Shown here: positions 29,866 to 39,929 of the stretch, one piece after another
How positions within the stretch are numbered: the first letter of the stretch is position 1
How the letters are laid out: every line of letters starts with the position of its first letter
DNA from: Symbiodinium sp. CCMP2592
Taxonomy: Eukaryota > Sar > Dinophyceae > Suessiales > Symbiodiniaceae
Direction: 5' to 3'
DNA: 64,000 bases
Assembly: GCA_905221615.1 (NCBI GenBank)
Contig: CAJNDT010005791.1
Span: 258,736-322,735 of the forward strand
Notes under the pieces: generated by a model
What the model was told of the DNA's origin: nothing
Database searches by the model: none
What the model saw: the letters and a program-made list of their open reading frames with translations, nothing else
Translations under genes and position numbers: made by a program

Positions 29866-30663
29866 TCAGGATTTCTTCGCCGTCTTCAAGACATGGCGAA
29901 CCAAAGCAAGTGTACTCGGAAACCTCTTCTTAGGTCCGGGCTTTTCCTTCACCAGGCGTTTCCCGTGTTTCTGAAGGGAAGCAAGTATGAGCGAAGCACG
30001 ATTACAGGTGCAGAAGTCATCACCCAAAATTCGAGTGCCCTCCATGCTTTGCGTGAAGCGACGTTTAGGACTGGGGAGAATCTTCACTCGAACTCCATCA
30101 GAATCTTCATCCATCATGCGCAAACGTCTCCTGGGTTTCTTCGGTGCCGATTCCGGTGGTGGACGAGGAGCAGCTTCCTTGACTGGTGACTGAATGAACT
30201 GCGAGCTGATCTCTGCGTCATCTTCCATGAGGTCTTCAATGAGTGCAGAATCCGGATCAGAATAAACCTCCGGCGAGATGCAATGAGACGTAGCATTCGA
30301 AGAAAGATCATTGTTCATGAATTCACTCGTGTCGTCCGCATAGACTGACGAAGAGCAGCTCATCTGCTCCGAAATGAGAAACTGCGCCGAATCGCATGCA
30401 TCCGACATAGCCTCAGAATAAACCTCCGGCGAGATGCAATGAGACGTAGCATTCGAAGAAAGATCATTGTTCATGAATTCACTCGTGTCGTCCGCATAGA
30501 CTAACGAAGAACAGCTCATCTGCTCCGAATTGAGAAACTGCGTCGAATCGCATCCATCCGACATAACCTCCGGAACTCGTCGATCCATCCTAAAACCTGC
30601 GACGGCTGCTGTCGGTCCTGAACCTGAAAACACACGAGAAATGCCATGGCATGCAACAACCAA
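29866..30663 (-). CDS. Probable nuclear protein with an internal ~47-residue duplication
   Basis: Up to 265 codons ending TGA. The convincing part starts near FRMDRRVPEVMSDGCDST, preceded by a possible acceptor (CGTCGCAG). Residues from MSDGCDSTQFLNSEQMSCSS through TSEFMNNDLSSNATSHCISP are repeated directly as MSDACDSAQFLISEQMSCSS and the same following words, nearly identical also in DNA (30300-30420 versus 30430-30560). The C-terminal half is basic (APKKPRRRLRMMDEDSD; KEKPGPKKRFPSTLALVRHV), suggesting nuclear or nucleic-acid-binding character. The acidic/Ser duplicated block could be an activation-type or phosphorylated region. The family is not recognised. Confidence 0.6.
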   Translation of the reverse strand: MVVACHGISRVFSGSGPTAAVAGFRMDRRVPEVMSDGCDSTQFLNSEQMSCSSLVYADDTSEFMNNDLSSNATSHCISPEVYSEAMSDACDSAQFLISEQMSCSSSVYADDTSEFMNNDLSSNATSHCISPEVYSDPDSALIEDLMEDDAEISSQFIQSPVKEAAPRPPPESAPKKPRRRLRMMDEDSDGVRVKILPSPKRRFTQSMEGTRILGDDFCTCNRASLILASLQKHGKRLVKEKPGPKKRFPSTLALVRHVLKTAKKS

Positions 30664-30699
30664 CCTGACTTAAACACGGCACTGGAAGCCTTCCCTACT

Positions 30700-32900
30700 G
30701 CCACTGACTGGGTCATCATCTCGCGCACATGCATTACTGGCTATGGACACACCTCGACTTGTTGGTACAGTGGCTGTATCTCAGGTTACCATGCATCGAG
30801 GCTGTTCTGTTTCGTTCTCGCTCTCGGGCTCACCTCAGTCGCGCATTGCCAATCCAGATGCTCCCCTCATGACATGTCGCGGGCCCATCGCACAAGCCCG
30901 GCGTCGGAAACGGCCTCTTTCCTTTCTGCTCTACAACCACAGATGGATTCAAACTCCGAAACGCAACTCAAGGGAATACACAGCTTGTGCTCTTCCCTCT
31001 ACTCCGAAATGTCCAAGAATCAACAATCGTCGTGTCTCCGGCCAACCTTCTCCCTCCCATTCGACCCAGGAGGAATCCTGAATCCGTTGAAGTGCCTTAC
31101 GAAGCAAACCAGGCAAGACGTTTCCACATCATCACCCCCAGTCGATCGTCCCGGCCTGTGAAAATGTCGCTTTGCAGATCCCGGGCACCTTTGCAGGTGC
31201 CGGGAGCAGTTCCACCAAAAGCAACAGCTTACTGGGCCTCGCGAACCTGGTGCGTCAATTCTGTTTGCTAGCTGCATAGCACTCACGACGGCGTCTCCAG
31301 GCCAAAGTTTAAGGTGTACGCTTTCTATTACTGCTCTGGTTGCAGTCACCCACAGCGAGTGATCCGCATCAGCAGGTTCAGGGAGAAGAGGGGCTTACGT
31401 GGAGCCTCGCAATGCCAGCGCATGAGTGTTCTCTGCTAGCTGGATACCGCTTCGTGCAAGATCTCCAGGCGGCAACGCAAGAAAAGAAGGAAGCCCATGG
31501 CCGAAAGTCAACGCAAAGGCCACGTCTGAAAGCAGAACCAAGAAGCTACCAGAACCCTTGTACCGCAACGACACCTAACCGAACTGAAAGCGCAAGTCCG
31601 CGTGGAGCGTCGTAAACCCAGTACAACAGGTTCTCTGACCGCTGAAGACGGTTTCGTGCGACATCTCCAGACTGCAAAGAAAGAACCGCAAAAAGACTGT
31701 GGCTAAAAGTTGTTCTCTGCACGCACCTTTCCTGACGATTATGTTGCTATCACAGGTAAGGACAGGACATGATACGGCTTGTCGGGAGGGTCCAGCAAGT
31801 ATCTTAACAGATGTCACTGGGACTGTAGGGTGTCAGTCCAGAAGTAGGGTACGGAAACAGCACATGCCAGCGGGATCCAGTAGCCAGTCTTTATGTAGCA
31901 TCAACTCCATGGCCAGCGCTTCCACAGCGAAACTGTTCCTCACGGGGCATGCTGCCAATGCAGTTGCACGGGAAATCTGCACCGTGTTGCTGCCGCATCG
32001 CTCAGGCAGCATAAGGTCCAAGGTGGCAGGTCTCCAACCTGCAACCGGGCGCCCCGTGCTTGGTCAAGGCCGCGCCAGTGCTCGGACGTGTTCCATCGCC
32101 TCCTTCGTGGTCATCGTGAGAGAGACGAGGGCGACGGCGAAGGTGCGCCCATTCCATGTCGTTCGGCCGATTTCTGGTTTCAAAAGCCAACGAAGCAGCA
32201 GAATCCAGGAATCCTCTTAATTCTTAACTCGACTTGCCTCAAGGAGCATGATCCCCACGATCTGAAATCATTGGAATGCCCTACATAAGTCCGCCAAAGA
32301 CAACTAAGCGGAATGCCCGTTCCAACTGGTTTCTCCCCCCCCCTAAAGTGAAGGTCTGACATCTCGACAATAGAACCGGGCTTTAAAACTCACAGAGCTC
32401 CGTGCTTCGGTCGACCGTCCCGGCCTCCCAAGAAAAGCGACACTCGACTTGGACCGACCCGAAGACGTCGGTGCCTACCACAAGCACACGGGTGCGCTGC
32501 GATGACAGCCCCCCCTCCCCCCGCCCATGCCCTCCGCTCCCCTGCTCAGCATCGACCCCCTACCACGACAAGCATGATAAGGGCACAAAGTCTTTTCTCG
32601 CAAAGAACAGCATCCGCGCGGGCACGGCAAGGTCTCAAAACTTACACTGCATCACCAAGGATTTCGGACTCGGGTTGGAGGTGGAGCAATGAACCAGAAC
32701 CTAGATCAGAACGCTCTTCCCAGGCGACCCTCCCCGGCCTTGAGACACCACCACTGGGCAGGCGGCCTGGGATCTTTAGCAAAACAATTATCAGCCAGAT
32801 CTTGCCTGCAAAACGGTCTGCTAGCAGCAGCAAGGCTCCCTAACATTACAAGCACGGATGGCCTCGCCTCCTGGTTGGGAGCTGAAAGCAAGCCACAACA
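30700..32900. other. No gene recognised
   Basis: Several 90-170-codon frames are open on both strands (for example 30646-31161 and 31699-32220, plus strand), but none shows a domain, signal or consistent codon bias. Splice-like words are common. I would treat this as intron or intergenic sequence. Confidence 0.35.
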
Positions 32901-32914
32901 CTGGACCACCCCAC

Positions 32915-33030
32915 CCGGCACTTTAGCCCATGTGCCCGGGTGTCATATGCCACAGCCCTGGCACGCTGGCCTCAAGGCGGTCCAGGTGCCTCAATGCACT
33001 CGAAGCCGCACACCCGGCCAGCGGTGTGGA
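32915..33030. repeat. Dispersed ~115-bp repeat, copy 1 (partner 33686-33806)
   Basis: Contains 'cccatgtgcccgggtgtcat', 'ccacagccctggcacg', 'tggcctcaaggcggtcca' and 'acccggccagcggtgtg' in this order. The copy at 33686-33806 is more than 90 percent identical by eye. Confidence 0.85.
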
Positions 33031-33463
33031 CAGACCGATGGGCTGTCGAATCTGTGTGGGTACGGCAAGGTCTCCAAGCAAATCAAGATGTCGCAAGAAC
33101 GGCAACGGCGGCAGAAACAACGAGAACGGCAAGAGGCCTCCCCTTTACGACTCGGAGCACGGAGGACCGCCCACGGCGCTGCCTCCTTAGAAGCAGCCGC
33201 CCCCAGCAAACGCATCGGCGCCTCACTAAAGCCTAAACCCTTAGAAGTTTTACTGGCGCTCACAAATTTCTCTGATCAATAGCAAGCGCGGCACCCAACA
33301 GCAAACCAAGCAAGGTTCTCTGTGATAACATGCATGAATGAGACGATGGAACACGCCAGCTCACGAACACAGCCATGTCCCAAGAACGGCCTCCCTTCGT
33401 CGTGCGGCGTCGCTTCCGGTGACTTGCATGACTGCTTCGATGTCACCAGGTCAAGCCCCAGCC

Positions 33464-33625
33464 GGCGCATTAGCCCATGTGCCCAGCTGTCATCTACCCC
33501 CTGCCCTGGGATAGGTTGGCCTGAAGGCAGTGACAAAGGCAAAACCGAACGCCTCACACCCGGCCAATGGTGTGGGGAGCAACCCCGGTGGGGCAGGGGT
33601 TGACTCCTTAGGTAAGGCAAATCTC
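33464..33625. repeat. Dispersed ~150-bp repeat, variant type (partner 34147-34290)
   Basis: Shares with 34147-34290 'gcattagccca', 'tgtcatctaccccc', 'aaaaccgaacgcctcacac', 'ggccaatggtgtgg' and 'ggcaggggt', then 'aggtaaggcaa'. It is related to the 32.9/33.7 kb type through the 'agccca...tgtcat' word and the 'cacccggccagcggtgtg' word. Confidence 0.8.
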
Positions 33626-33685
33626 CCTAACCTGACAAAGCCCCTGTTGCTGCGTAAGCAGAATGCAAACACAACACTGGACCAC

Positions 33686-33806
33686 CCCACCCGGCACTTT
33701 AGCCCATGTGCCCGGGTGTCATATGCCACAGCCCTGGCACGTTGGCCTCAAGGCGGTCCAAATGCCTCGATGCACTCCAAGCCGCACACCCGGCCAGCGG
33801 TGTGCA
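33686..33806. repeat. Dispersed ~115-bp repeat, copy 2 (partner 32915-33030)
   Basis: Near-identical direct copy of 32915-33030, including the 'acccggccagcggtgtg' right end. Confidence 0.85.
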
Positions 33807-34146
33807 CGGGATGGGCTGTCGAATCCGCGCGGGTACGGCAAGGTGGACCCGGGCGCCTTTGCCCTCGCTCCACACCCGGCCAACAGTGTGTCGGTAGCTG
33901 CCAAAACTGGCGGGCATGCAGCTGCCGCTTGGTAGAGCACCATACACCAAACCCCATTCTGAACATGTTGGCACTCTGCCTTCGACTTCGACAAACACAA
34001 CCGAACAGCAAACCAAGCAAGCTTCTCTGCTCGACAACACAGCCATGTCACAAGAACGAATGGCCTCCCTTCTTTGTTCGGAACCTGGAAGTCTGTCCCG
34101 GACAACAGGATCCAAGGTCGCAGAAATCCAGCCTTTGCCCCAGCAC

Positions 34147-34290
34147 GACGCATTAGCCCATAAGCCCGGCTGTCATCTACCCCCCTGCCCGGGGTTAGGT
34201 TGGCCTCAAGACAAAACCGAACGCCTCACACCTGGCCAACGGTGTGGAGAGCAAGCCGGATGGGGCAGGGGTCGGCTCCCGAGGTAAGGC
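34147..34290. repeat. Dispersed ~150-bp repeat, variant type, copy 2
   Basis: Direct partner of 33464-33625. Both finish with a GGTAAGG word that would be a good splice donor, so exon or intron edges may be part of the repeat. Confidence 0.75.
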
Positions 34291-34389
34291 AAACCTTCGA
34301 AGTTCGACTAACACTCTGCCTCTGTTGATTCAAGTGCACAACAACACAGCCATGTCACAAGATTCAATCAAGCTCGACACAATATCAAC

Positions 34390-34500
34390 CGTCTCCAAAG
34401 CCCGCGTGCTTAAAGTGTTCGAGTAAGGCTCGCGCGGCAAAGCAGCGATGAACGTTGTCGTAGAGCGCGAGAAATCACCTGATGCGAGGGGGCCGCGTAG
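34390..34500. repeat. Dispersed repeat (partner 28925-29033)
   Basis: Direct copy of the segment at 28925-29033. The 20-bp motif follows about 100 bp later at 34596-34615. Confidence 0.7.
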
Positions 34501-34619
34501 AGCTACACATCGTGCACAACCTGCGCCTTTCGGAATCCTTCTGTTTGTGTCACAGCCTCTTCTCATCACACAGCCTATCCTACCGCGCCACCGAACTTTC
34601 GCAAGACAGCGTCCATTCG

Positions 34620-35260
34620 TTAATGTTGGGCGCAAATCTACGCTCGGCACTAAGCGCTCTGCCACTGCGCTTCAATCGAGAACAGCAGTGTGCCGTCTGC
34701 GCCCAACAACTCACGACGAAGCGGCATGTGAAGGCGAAACCATCCGGGGTTCTGGGGGGTCTTTTCCAACAGGCCCATTTCCTCAGTGGCAGCTAGAAGA
34801 GAATTGTTAAGGCAACAACACCCAGGCTTTCGAGGTCGTTATTCCACACGCAAAGGTCATGCAGCACTTTAATTGCAAGACACCATGAGCGTCGTGTACC
34901 CCATCGGCGTAAAGGTGATAGCGTGAGCTCTGACGGTGTGAGGATCACCTGAAAGTCCGGTGCGAGTTTCTCCATCCCACGTCGTCATGTCCGAGTCCAG
35001 GCACCGATGAATGGCCTCGACCGACCGTTATACTAGCAACAGCAAACTTTGCATGTGTTAGCACGGGCATGACACAACAAGCACAGCCGAGATGCCAAAA
35101 CGGCGGTAGGACGAAGTCCCCAGCGGTTCTTGAAGGAACCCGCGACTGCCTGTCCGGCCAACACCTGATCGGATTGAATGGGCGTCAAACCCACGTAGAC
35201 TCGCACCTCCGTCACGACGGGAATGGCCATGGCTCCGGAATGCATCTGGGGAGGCACCGA
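34620..35260. other. No gene recognised
   Basis: No convincing coding frame. It lies between two copies of the 20-bp motif (34596 and 35262). Confidence 0.35.
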
Positions 35261-35372
35261 GCTTTCACAAGACAGCGTCGACTGGCAAATATGAACAGGA
35301 TGGAGCCAAAGCTTCGTCTACAAACCGTCACGCTGTGGAGACCTCACATCCCTCTTAGGCCTGACCGAGGCA

Positions 35373-36280
35373 TCAAGGACGAAAGACTTTAAAGGATTCT
35401 ATCGCTGCGATGCTATACCTTGCATATCTACCCAGCCACGCCTGTCCTGCAAGGGTTGTAAGTAGACAAGACAGCGGAGCAATCGAACGTTGTCCTCCGC
35501 CGGCGTCGTCCACGCTGGCTCTTTGGCAAGACAGCGTCGAAGCCATGCAGCAACGATGTAAACTAGGGAAACTACTGTATAGGCGGTGCAAAGCCAAGAG
35601 CACGTAGTCGCGGCGTCTCCACGATCTTAGAGCTGGTCGAGCCGCTAAAATGCACCCCACAGCTTCCGCTGCGCTGCACCTTGTGTCCTGCATCAACCAT
35701 GCGCAAAGGGCTGCAGGGCTGCGATTGATGCCGCCGAAGCAGTGGAAGAGCACGTTGAAGTCCTTGCCCTCCTTTCTGCAGGCTGTGCGTGCACTCGACA
35801 GAGCATCAGCCATGCCTTTCCAAGTTTGGGTGACCAGTCCGGATGCTGGCTGTACCTGACCTGGTGGTCGTCCAGCTCGACTTGCAAGTGACGCACACCG
35901 CAATCGAGGAAGTGCTTGTTCCAATCTTTAGGAGTTCCTTTCACTTGCATCTCTGTTTTCCAACAAGTGCTGACAACAACCGTAACGGGAACGTTCGTGA
36001 GAAACTCCACATGGAGGAGGTCCGCAGCCGAGCGCAAGCTGCCGAGCAGACACTTCTCGCCGGGCTCGGAGCTCACCACCACAGCGTCGAGAGACCACTC
36101 CGAGATGTCCCCGAAGTTGTAGGACCCGCGCCAAACAATGTAGTCCATGTCCGACCAAGGTCCATGCTCGTATTTGTTTGCAATTTCGAGCTGCCAAGTT
36201 CGAATAAATGTTTCTTCCGCATCTGATATTCCCGGCGAAGCAGAAGAAGCAGAAGACGAAGAAGCGGCCCGGGCATCCAT
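35373..36280 (-). pseudogene. Dual-specificity-type protein phosphatase, one frameshift
   Basis: The 5' part (ATG at 36280) reads EETFIRTWQLEIANKYEHGP, VWRGSYNFGDISEWSLDAVV and HFLDCGVRHLQVELDDHQ. The 3' part, in another frame, continues VTQTWKGMADALSSARTACR and the active-site loop FNVLFHCFGGINRSPAALCA, then the C-terminal helices. H-C-x5-R-S is the signature of cysteine-dependent phosphatases, and its place after a long helix fits the small dual-specificity family. These remove phosphate from Ser/Thr/Tyr or other substrates. The frame change is explained by a tandem 5-bp duplication (ACCTG twice on the plus strand, 35854-35863). The C-terminal tail after LLALHRLYSSF runs into the 20-bp motif (35521-35540). 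It could be a recent pseudogene; an intron at this point would need very unusual sites. Confidence 0.75.
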
Positions 36281-36639
36281 ATGTGCAAAGTAGCAAGCAG
36301 GCTCGCAGGAACTAGGTCTCTCGGGCCAAAGCTGTCAATACAAGCAAGCAGACAGAACACTCCGAGCTTGCATGCTGAGCACAAACTTCACGAGAGCCCA
36401 GCATGCAAATTCAGGGCAAGTTCGGTGCGCAGGTTTCTACTGTACGTTGTCTCCGGTCACGACAACACGCGATCCCTCACTTCCTGCCATTCTCGAGGCT
36501 GATCATTTCCCCGATCTCGTCCTCAGACGTTTCCGTGATTGCCTTGATAATCTCGGTGGTTTTACCACTGGATGATGCATGTGCTACAGTAATGGTGCAG
36601 GTGATTGGGTCTCGCGCGGCAGCAGCTTTGGCCGTGGGC

Positions 36640-36765
36640 TAGACACACAACCCACTGGCGGAATGCAGCTTTCGCAAGACAGCGTCGACTGCTCCGTGTG
36701 AGACTTTTGCAAAACAGTACCCTCGCTACCAAGAGGTCCGTGACCTGCAGCAAAAGGATTGAGAG
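36640..36765. repeat. Dispersed ~120-bp repeat, copy 1 (partner 37258-37385)
   Basis: Both copies share 'acaacccact', 'gaaatgcagct' or 'gaatgcagct', the 20-bp motif (36669 and 37289), 'ttttgcaaaaca' and 'gtgacctgcagcaaaagga', in the same order. Confidence 0.85.
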
Positions 36766-36781
36766 GATCGGCATATCCTTC

Positions 36782-37081
36782 TCACAAGAGAAAAACTACA
36801 CCTTGTCTCCAGTCACCTTGTCTCCTGTTTTCCAGGTCTCGCAAGGCAGGGTAAATGAGCCAGTACACTACATAAAGCACATCCGTCTTCACTTGAATCT
36901 GCGGGAAGTCGATGTCCGGCTCGCTGGGTGGGAAAAGGTAGCCGGGGTATCCTAAGGAGATCCTCGCATCCAGATACCCACCAATGAGATGGTTCACATT
37001 TCCAGGCAAGCCGCGCAACTCCAAACAATCAGCACCCGAGGTCCATTGCAGCGCCACAGTGATGGCCACGCGAGCCGACAT
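36782..37081 (-). CDS. Hypothetical protein or 5' exon, about 100 residues
   Basis: ATG at 37081. It reads MSARVAITVALQWTSGADCL, ELRGLPGNVNHLIGGYLDAR, GYPGYLFPPSEPDIDFPQIQ and then a hydrophobic stretch TDVLYVVYWLIYPALRDLE. The first 85 residues look like a genuine protein and end near an AGGAGACAAGGTGA run that could hold a donor. The family is not recognised. The gene is flanked by the two copies of the 120-bp repeat. Confidence 0.45.
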   Translation of the reverse strand: MSARVAITVALQWTSGADCLELRGLPGNVNHLIGGYLDARISLGYPGYLFPPSEPDIDFPQIQVKTDVLYVVYWLIYPALRDLENRRQGDWRQGVVFLL

Positions 37082-37225
37082 CTAAACTGCTACTATCGCG
37101 CCGAGCTTGAGCCCGTTGGGCAGCTGAAGCAGGAATGGCAGGATTGGTGTCGATTCGGATGTGCGTCGCAGGACACGCCCAACTTTATATTCCGTTGCAA
37201 GGCCCCCTAGGATGCTGGAAGACCC

Positions 37226-37258
37226 CCTCCGCTGTCGGTTGGAAACCGACAGCGGAGG
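37226..37258. other. Perfect 15-bp hairpin
   Basis: CCTCCGCTGTCGGTT, a 3-nt loop GGA, and the exact reverse complement. It sits immediately left of the second 120-bp repeat copy; the first copy (36640) has no such hairpin. Confidence 0.85.
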
Positions 37259-37385
37259 CTAGACCTACAACCCACTCGCGAAATGCAGCTTTCGCAAGAC
37301 AGCGTCGACTACTCCGCGTGGGGACTTTTTGCAAAACAATAATACCGTTGCTTCGAAGAGGTCAGTGACCTGCAGCAAAAGGACC
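37258..37385. repeat. Dispersed ~120-bp repeat, copy 2
   Basis: Direct partner of 36640-36765, carrying the 20-bp motif at 37289-37308. Confidence 0.85.
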
Positions 37386-37515
37386 TTAAGGCGCACGGAA
37401 GCCGTGCAACGGCATTCCCGGCGCAAACTCCGGGTCCATAATTTCTTGGATCCTGCGCAGCAGCTGCACGATCCTTTCGTGTTCCCGAGCCTGACAGCAA
37501 AAACTACTTCACTTC

Positions 37516-37944
37516 ACCTCACAAAACATCCCACCTGGCCACGACACTGACGCCTCGCTGCAACAGAAACTGACATGGACAATCCTCAAGAACGCCGATT
37601 CCCCATGAAGCCTGCTCCCCGACAATGCACTGTGATACAGCTTCCAACAACTCCCGCTTGGTAAGCGTGCGCCCGGCTGACTTCTGTTGCACACCCACAG
37701 CGACAGCGAGCCCACGCAGCTCATCCCGATTCTACTTCCCCAGCTCGCTGCGGAGCCAGGCTTCGCACTGCTCGGCATAACCCGCGCGCAACTTCCGCAG
37801 CAGCAAAGCCATGGGATGGAAAAAGGCGTCCACGCCGGCCCTTTCGCAAGACAGCGTCGAGGCAAGCAAAGCACGGTCCGAAGTATGTTCAGATGAAAAA
37901 GTGTCCACACCGACCCTTTCGCAAGACAGCGTCGAGGCGGGCAA
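37516..37944 (-). pseudogene. Small helical protein with one in-frame TAG
   Basis: In one minus-strand frame: ASTLSCERVGVDTFSSEHTS, a second ASTLSCERAGVDAF, then MALLLRKLRAGYAEQCEAWL and RSELGK before TAG (plus 37732-37734). The same frame resumes NRDELRGLAVAVGVQQKSAG and RTLTKRELLEAVSQCIVGEQ, ending WDVL and TGA. The part after the TAG has the look of a SAP-like helix-extended-helix motif (L-x-x-L-A-x-x-x-G-V...K-x-E-L-L-x-x-V). The repeated ASTLSCER units are simply the 20-bp motif in translation. Confidence 0.4.
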
Positions 37945-38035
37945 ACAGCTGTCCTAAGTATGGTCAGCTGATAAGATGAGAAAAATCTCCACACCGGCCC
38001 TTTCGCAAGACAGCGTTAAGGCAGGCAAGGAAGCG
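37825..38035. repeat. Three tandem copies of the 20-bp motif within ~75-bp units
   Basis: The motif CTTTCGCAAGACAGCGTCGA occurs at 37841, 37916 and 38000 (the last ends GTTAAG). Each is preceded by a 'tccac(a/g)ccg(g/a)cc' word and followed by a 'ggcaggcaa'-type word. The other copies in the window, all in this orientation, are at 14939, 27788, 27900, 28817, 34596, 35262, 35521, 36669 and 37289, with a partial one at 45767. Confidence 0.85.
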
Positions 38036-38179
38036 TACTAGGTGTAGTAAGATGCTGCAATGTGTGCAAAATGCTGCAACGCGTTTTCCCTTTCTTCTCC
38101 CTTTCGAGCCAAACGAGGCAGGCAAACAACAGACACCAGTATAGGAAGATGTTGCAACATGTAGCCCCTCACGAGCCTG

Positions 38180-38425
38180 CCGGTCAAACACGTGCAAGAA
38201 GAAAGCCTCTACAGAGCAGGAAGAAACTCCGAGCCTGCAGAAGTCATCGGCCAGGCAGCCTGCAGGTCAAACATGTGCAAGGAGAAAGCCTCTACAGAGC
38301 AGGAAAAAGCTCCCAGCCTGCAGAAGTCATCAACCAGGCAGCCTGCGAGTCAAACATTTGCAAGGAGAAAGCCTCTACAAAGCATGAAGAAATTCCGAGC
38401 CTGCAGAAGTCATCGGCCAGGCAGT
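38180..38425. repeat. Three tandem ~81-bp units
   Basis: Units share 'gaaagcctctacagagcagg', 'agcctgcagaagtcatc' and 'ggcaggcagcctgc'-type words, with a period of about 81 bp. In translation they give three imperfect repeats with ESLYRAG or KASTEQE words. They are probably not coding. Confidence 0.8.
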
Positions 38426-38481
38426 GGCGCGTTGCGCCGTCGCAAGCCAGCGTGCGCGCCGTACAAGCGCATGAATATATG

Positions 38482-38575
38482 TCTATCTATCTATCTATCT
38501 ATATATATATATATATAATATATATATAGATAGATAGATAGATATTATATATATATATATATATATATATTATCG
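38482..38575. repeat. Palindromic TCTA / TA / TAGA microsatellite
   Basis: (TCTA)n passes into (TA)n and then into (TAGA)n and more (TA)n. The left and right parts are reverse complements, so the tract can extrude as a cruciform of about 30 bp per arm. Confidence 0.85.
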
Positions 38576-38580
38576 ATATA

Positions 38581-39830
38581 TGCATCTGCCAATCCCTCTG
38601 AAGGGTTGCCAATTGCACCTCGCAGAGATGCAAGTTCCTGCAATCAACCACGCCACTCCCTGTGGAGAGTTGCACGGCGGGAAGGTTACAAGTAGTAATT
38701 TGCCCACACGTTTCAGCCCTGGACCACGCCAATCCATGCAGAGGGTTACACGCAGCGCCTATAGAACATGCAACAGTACCTGTTGCACACCTGCCGCCTA
38801 GAACACTCGAGGAGGCTAATCCCTCTCAAGGATTGCGCGGGGCACCTAAAATGTGCGACTTTATCTAGCGTTTCAACGCTCGACCAAGCCAATCCCTGTG
38901 AAGGGTTCCGCGGGCACCGCAAAATGCGTAACTTCACCTCGCGTTCGAACACTCGACAACGCCAATCTGTGTGAATGGTTGCAAAATTCATTTCAATGCA
39001 CATCAAAAATTGCAACTTTACCTCGCGTTCGAACACTCGACCACGCCAATCCCTGTGAAGGGTTGCAAAATTCATTTCAATGCACATCAAAAATTGCAAC
39101 TTTGCCTCGCGTTCGAACACTCGACCACGCCAATCCCTGTGAAGGGTTGCAAAATTCATTTCAATGCACATCAAAAAATGCAACTTTGCCTCGCGTTCGA
39201 ACACTCGACCACGCCAATCCCTGTGAAGGGTTGCAAAATTCATTTCAATGCACATCAAAAAATGCAACTTTACCTAGCGTTCGTGCATTCGACCATGCCA
39301 ATCCCTGTGAAAGGTTGCAAAATGCCAATCCCTGTGAAGGGTTGCAAAATGCAGTTGAGCTGCGCCCAAACCCTGTGAAGGGTTGCGCGGCGCCCGCAAA
39401 ATGTGTAACTTTACCTCGCGTTTGAATGCCCGAGGAGGCGAATCCCTGTGAAGGGTTGCGCGGCGCCCGCAAAATGTGTAACTTTACCTCGCGTTTGAAC
39501 GCCCGAGGAGGCGAATCCCTGTGAAGGGTTGCGCGGCGCCCGCAAAATGTGTAACTTTACCTAGCGTTTGGGCGCTCGAGAGTTCCAATCCCTGTGAAAG
39601 GTTGCGCCGGATGCCTAAAATGTGTAACTTTACCTCGCGTTTGAACGCCCGCGGAGGCCAATCCCTGTGAAGGGTTGCGCCGCGCGCCTAAAATGTGTAA
39701 CTTTACCTCGCGTTTGAACGCCCGAGGAGGCGAATCCCTGTGAAGGGTTGCGCCGGGCGCCTAAAATGTGTAACTTTACCTCGCGTTTGAACGCCCGAGG
39801 AGGCGAATCCTTGTGAAGGGTTGCATTCCC
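38581..39830. repeat. 72/85-bp satellite with a conserved stem-loop
   Basis: Eighteen units carry variants of 'caatccctgtgaagggttgc'. Spacing is about 70-75 bp on the left, 84-85 bp between 38963 and 39299, then 23 and 44 bp (partial units), then 72-74 bp to the right end. The 85-bp form contains 'attcatttcaatgcacatca'; the 72-bp form contains 'cggcgcccgcaaaatgtgta'. Units at the left edge are the most diverged. The core forms CCCT-GTGA-AGGG with flanking CAA/TTG pairing. Long frames in it are period artefacts. Confidence 0.9.
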
Positions 39831-39929
39831 GATGGACGACAACGGTGCCACCCCTGGCTTTAGAAGAGAGATTTAGATACCGAGATGTAGAGAGTAAGTC
39901 ATAGAGGCATAGGGAATCAGTCATAGAGG

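Noticed and set aside
38853-39425. 190-codon repeat protein (plus) and 173-codon repeat protein (minus) in the satellite
   Set aside because: Both strands are open because of the repeat period; they span unit-length changes only by chance.
38581-39830. CRISPR-like array of regularly spaced repeats
   Set aside because: The spacers are themselves repeated, the unit drifts in length, the genome is eukaryotic and no cas-like gene is present. It is a satellite.
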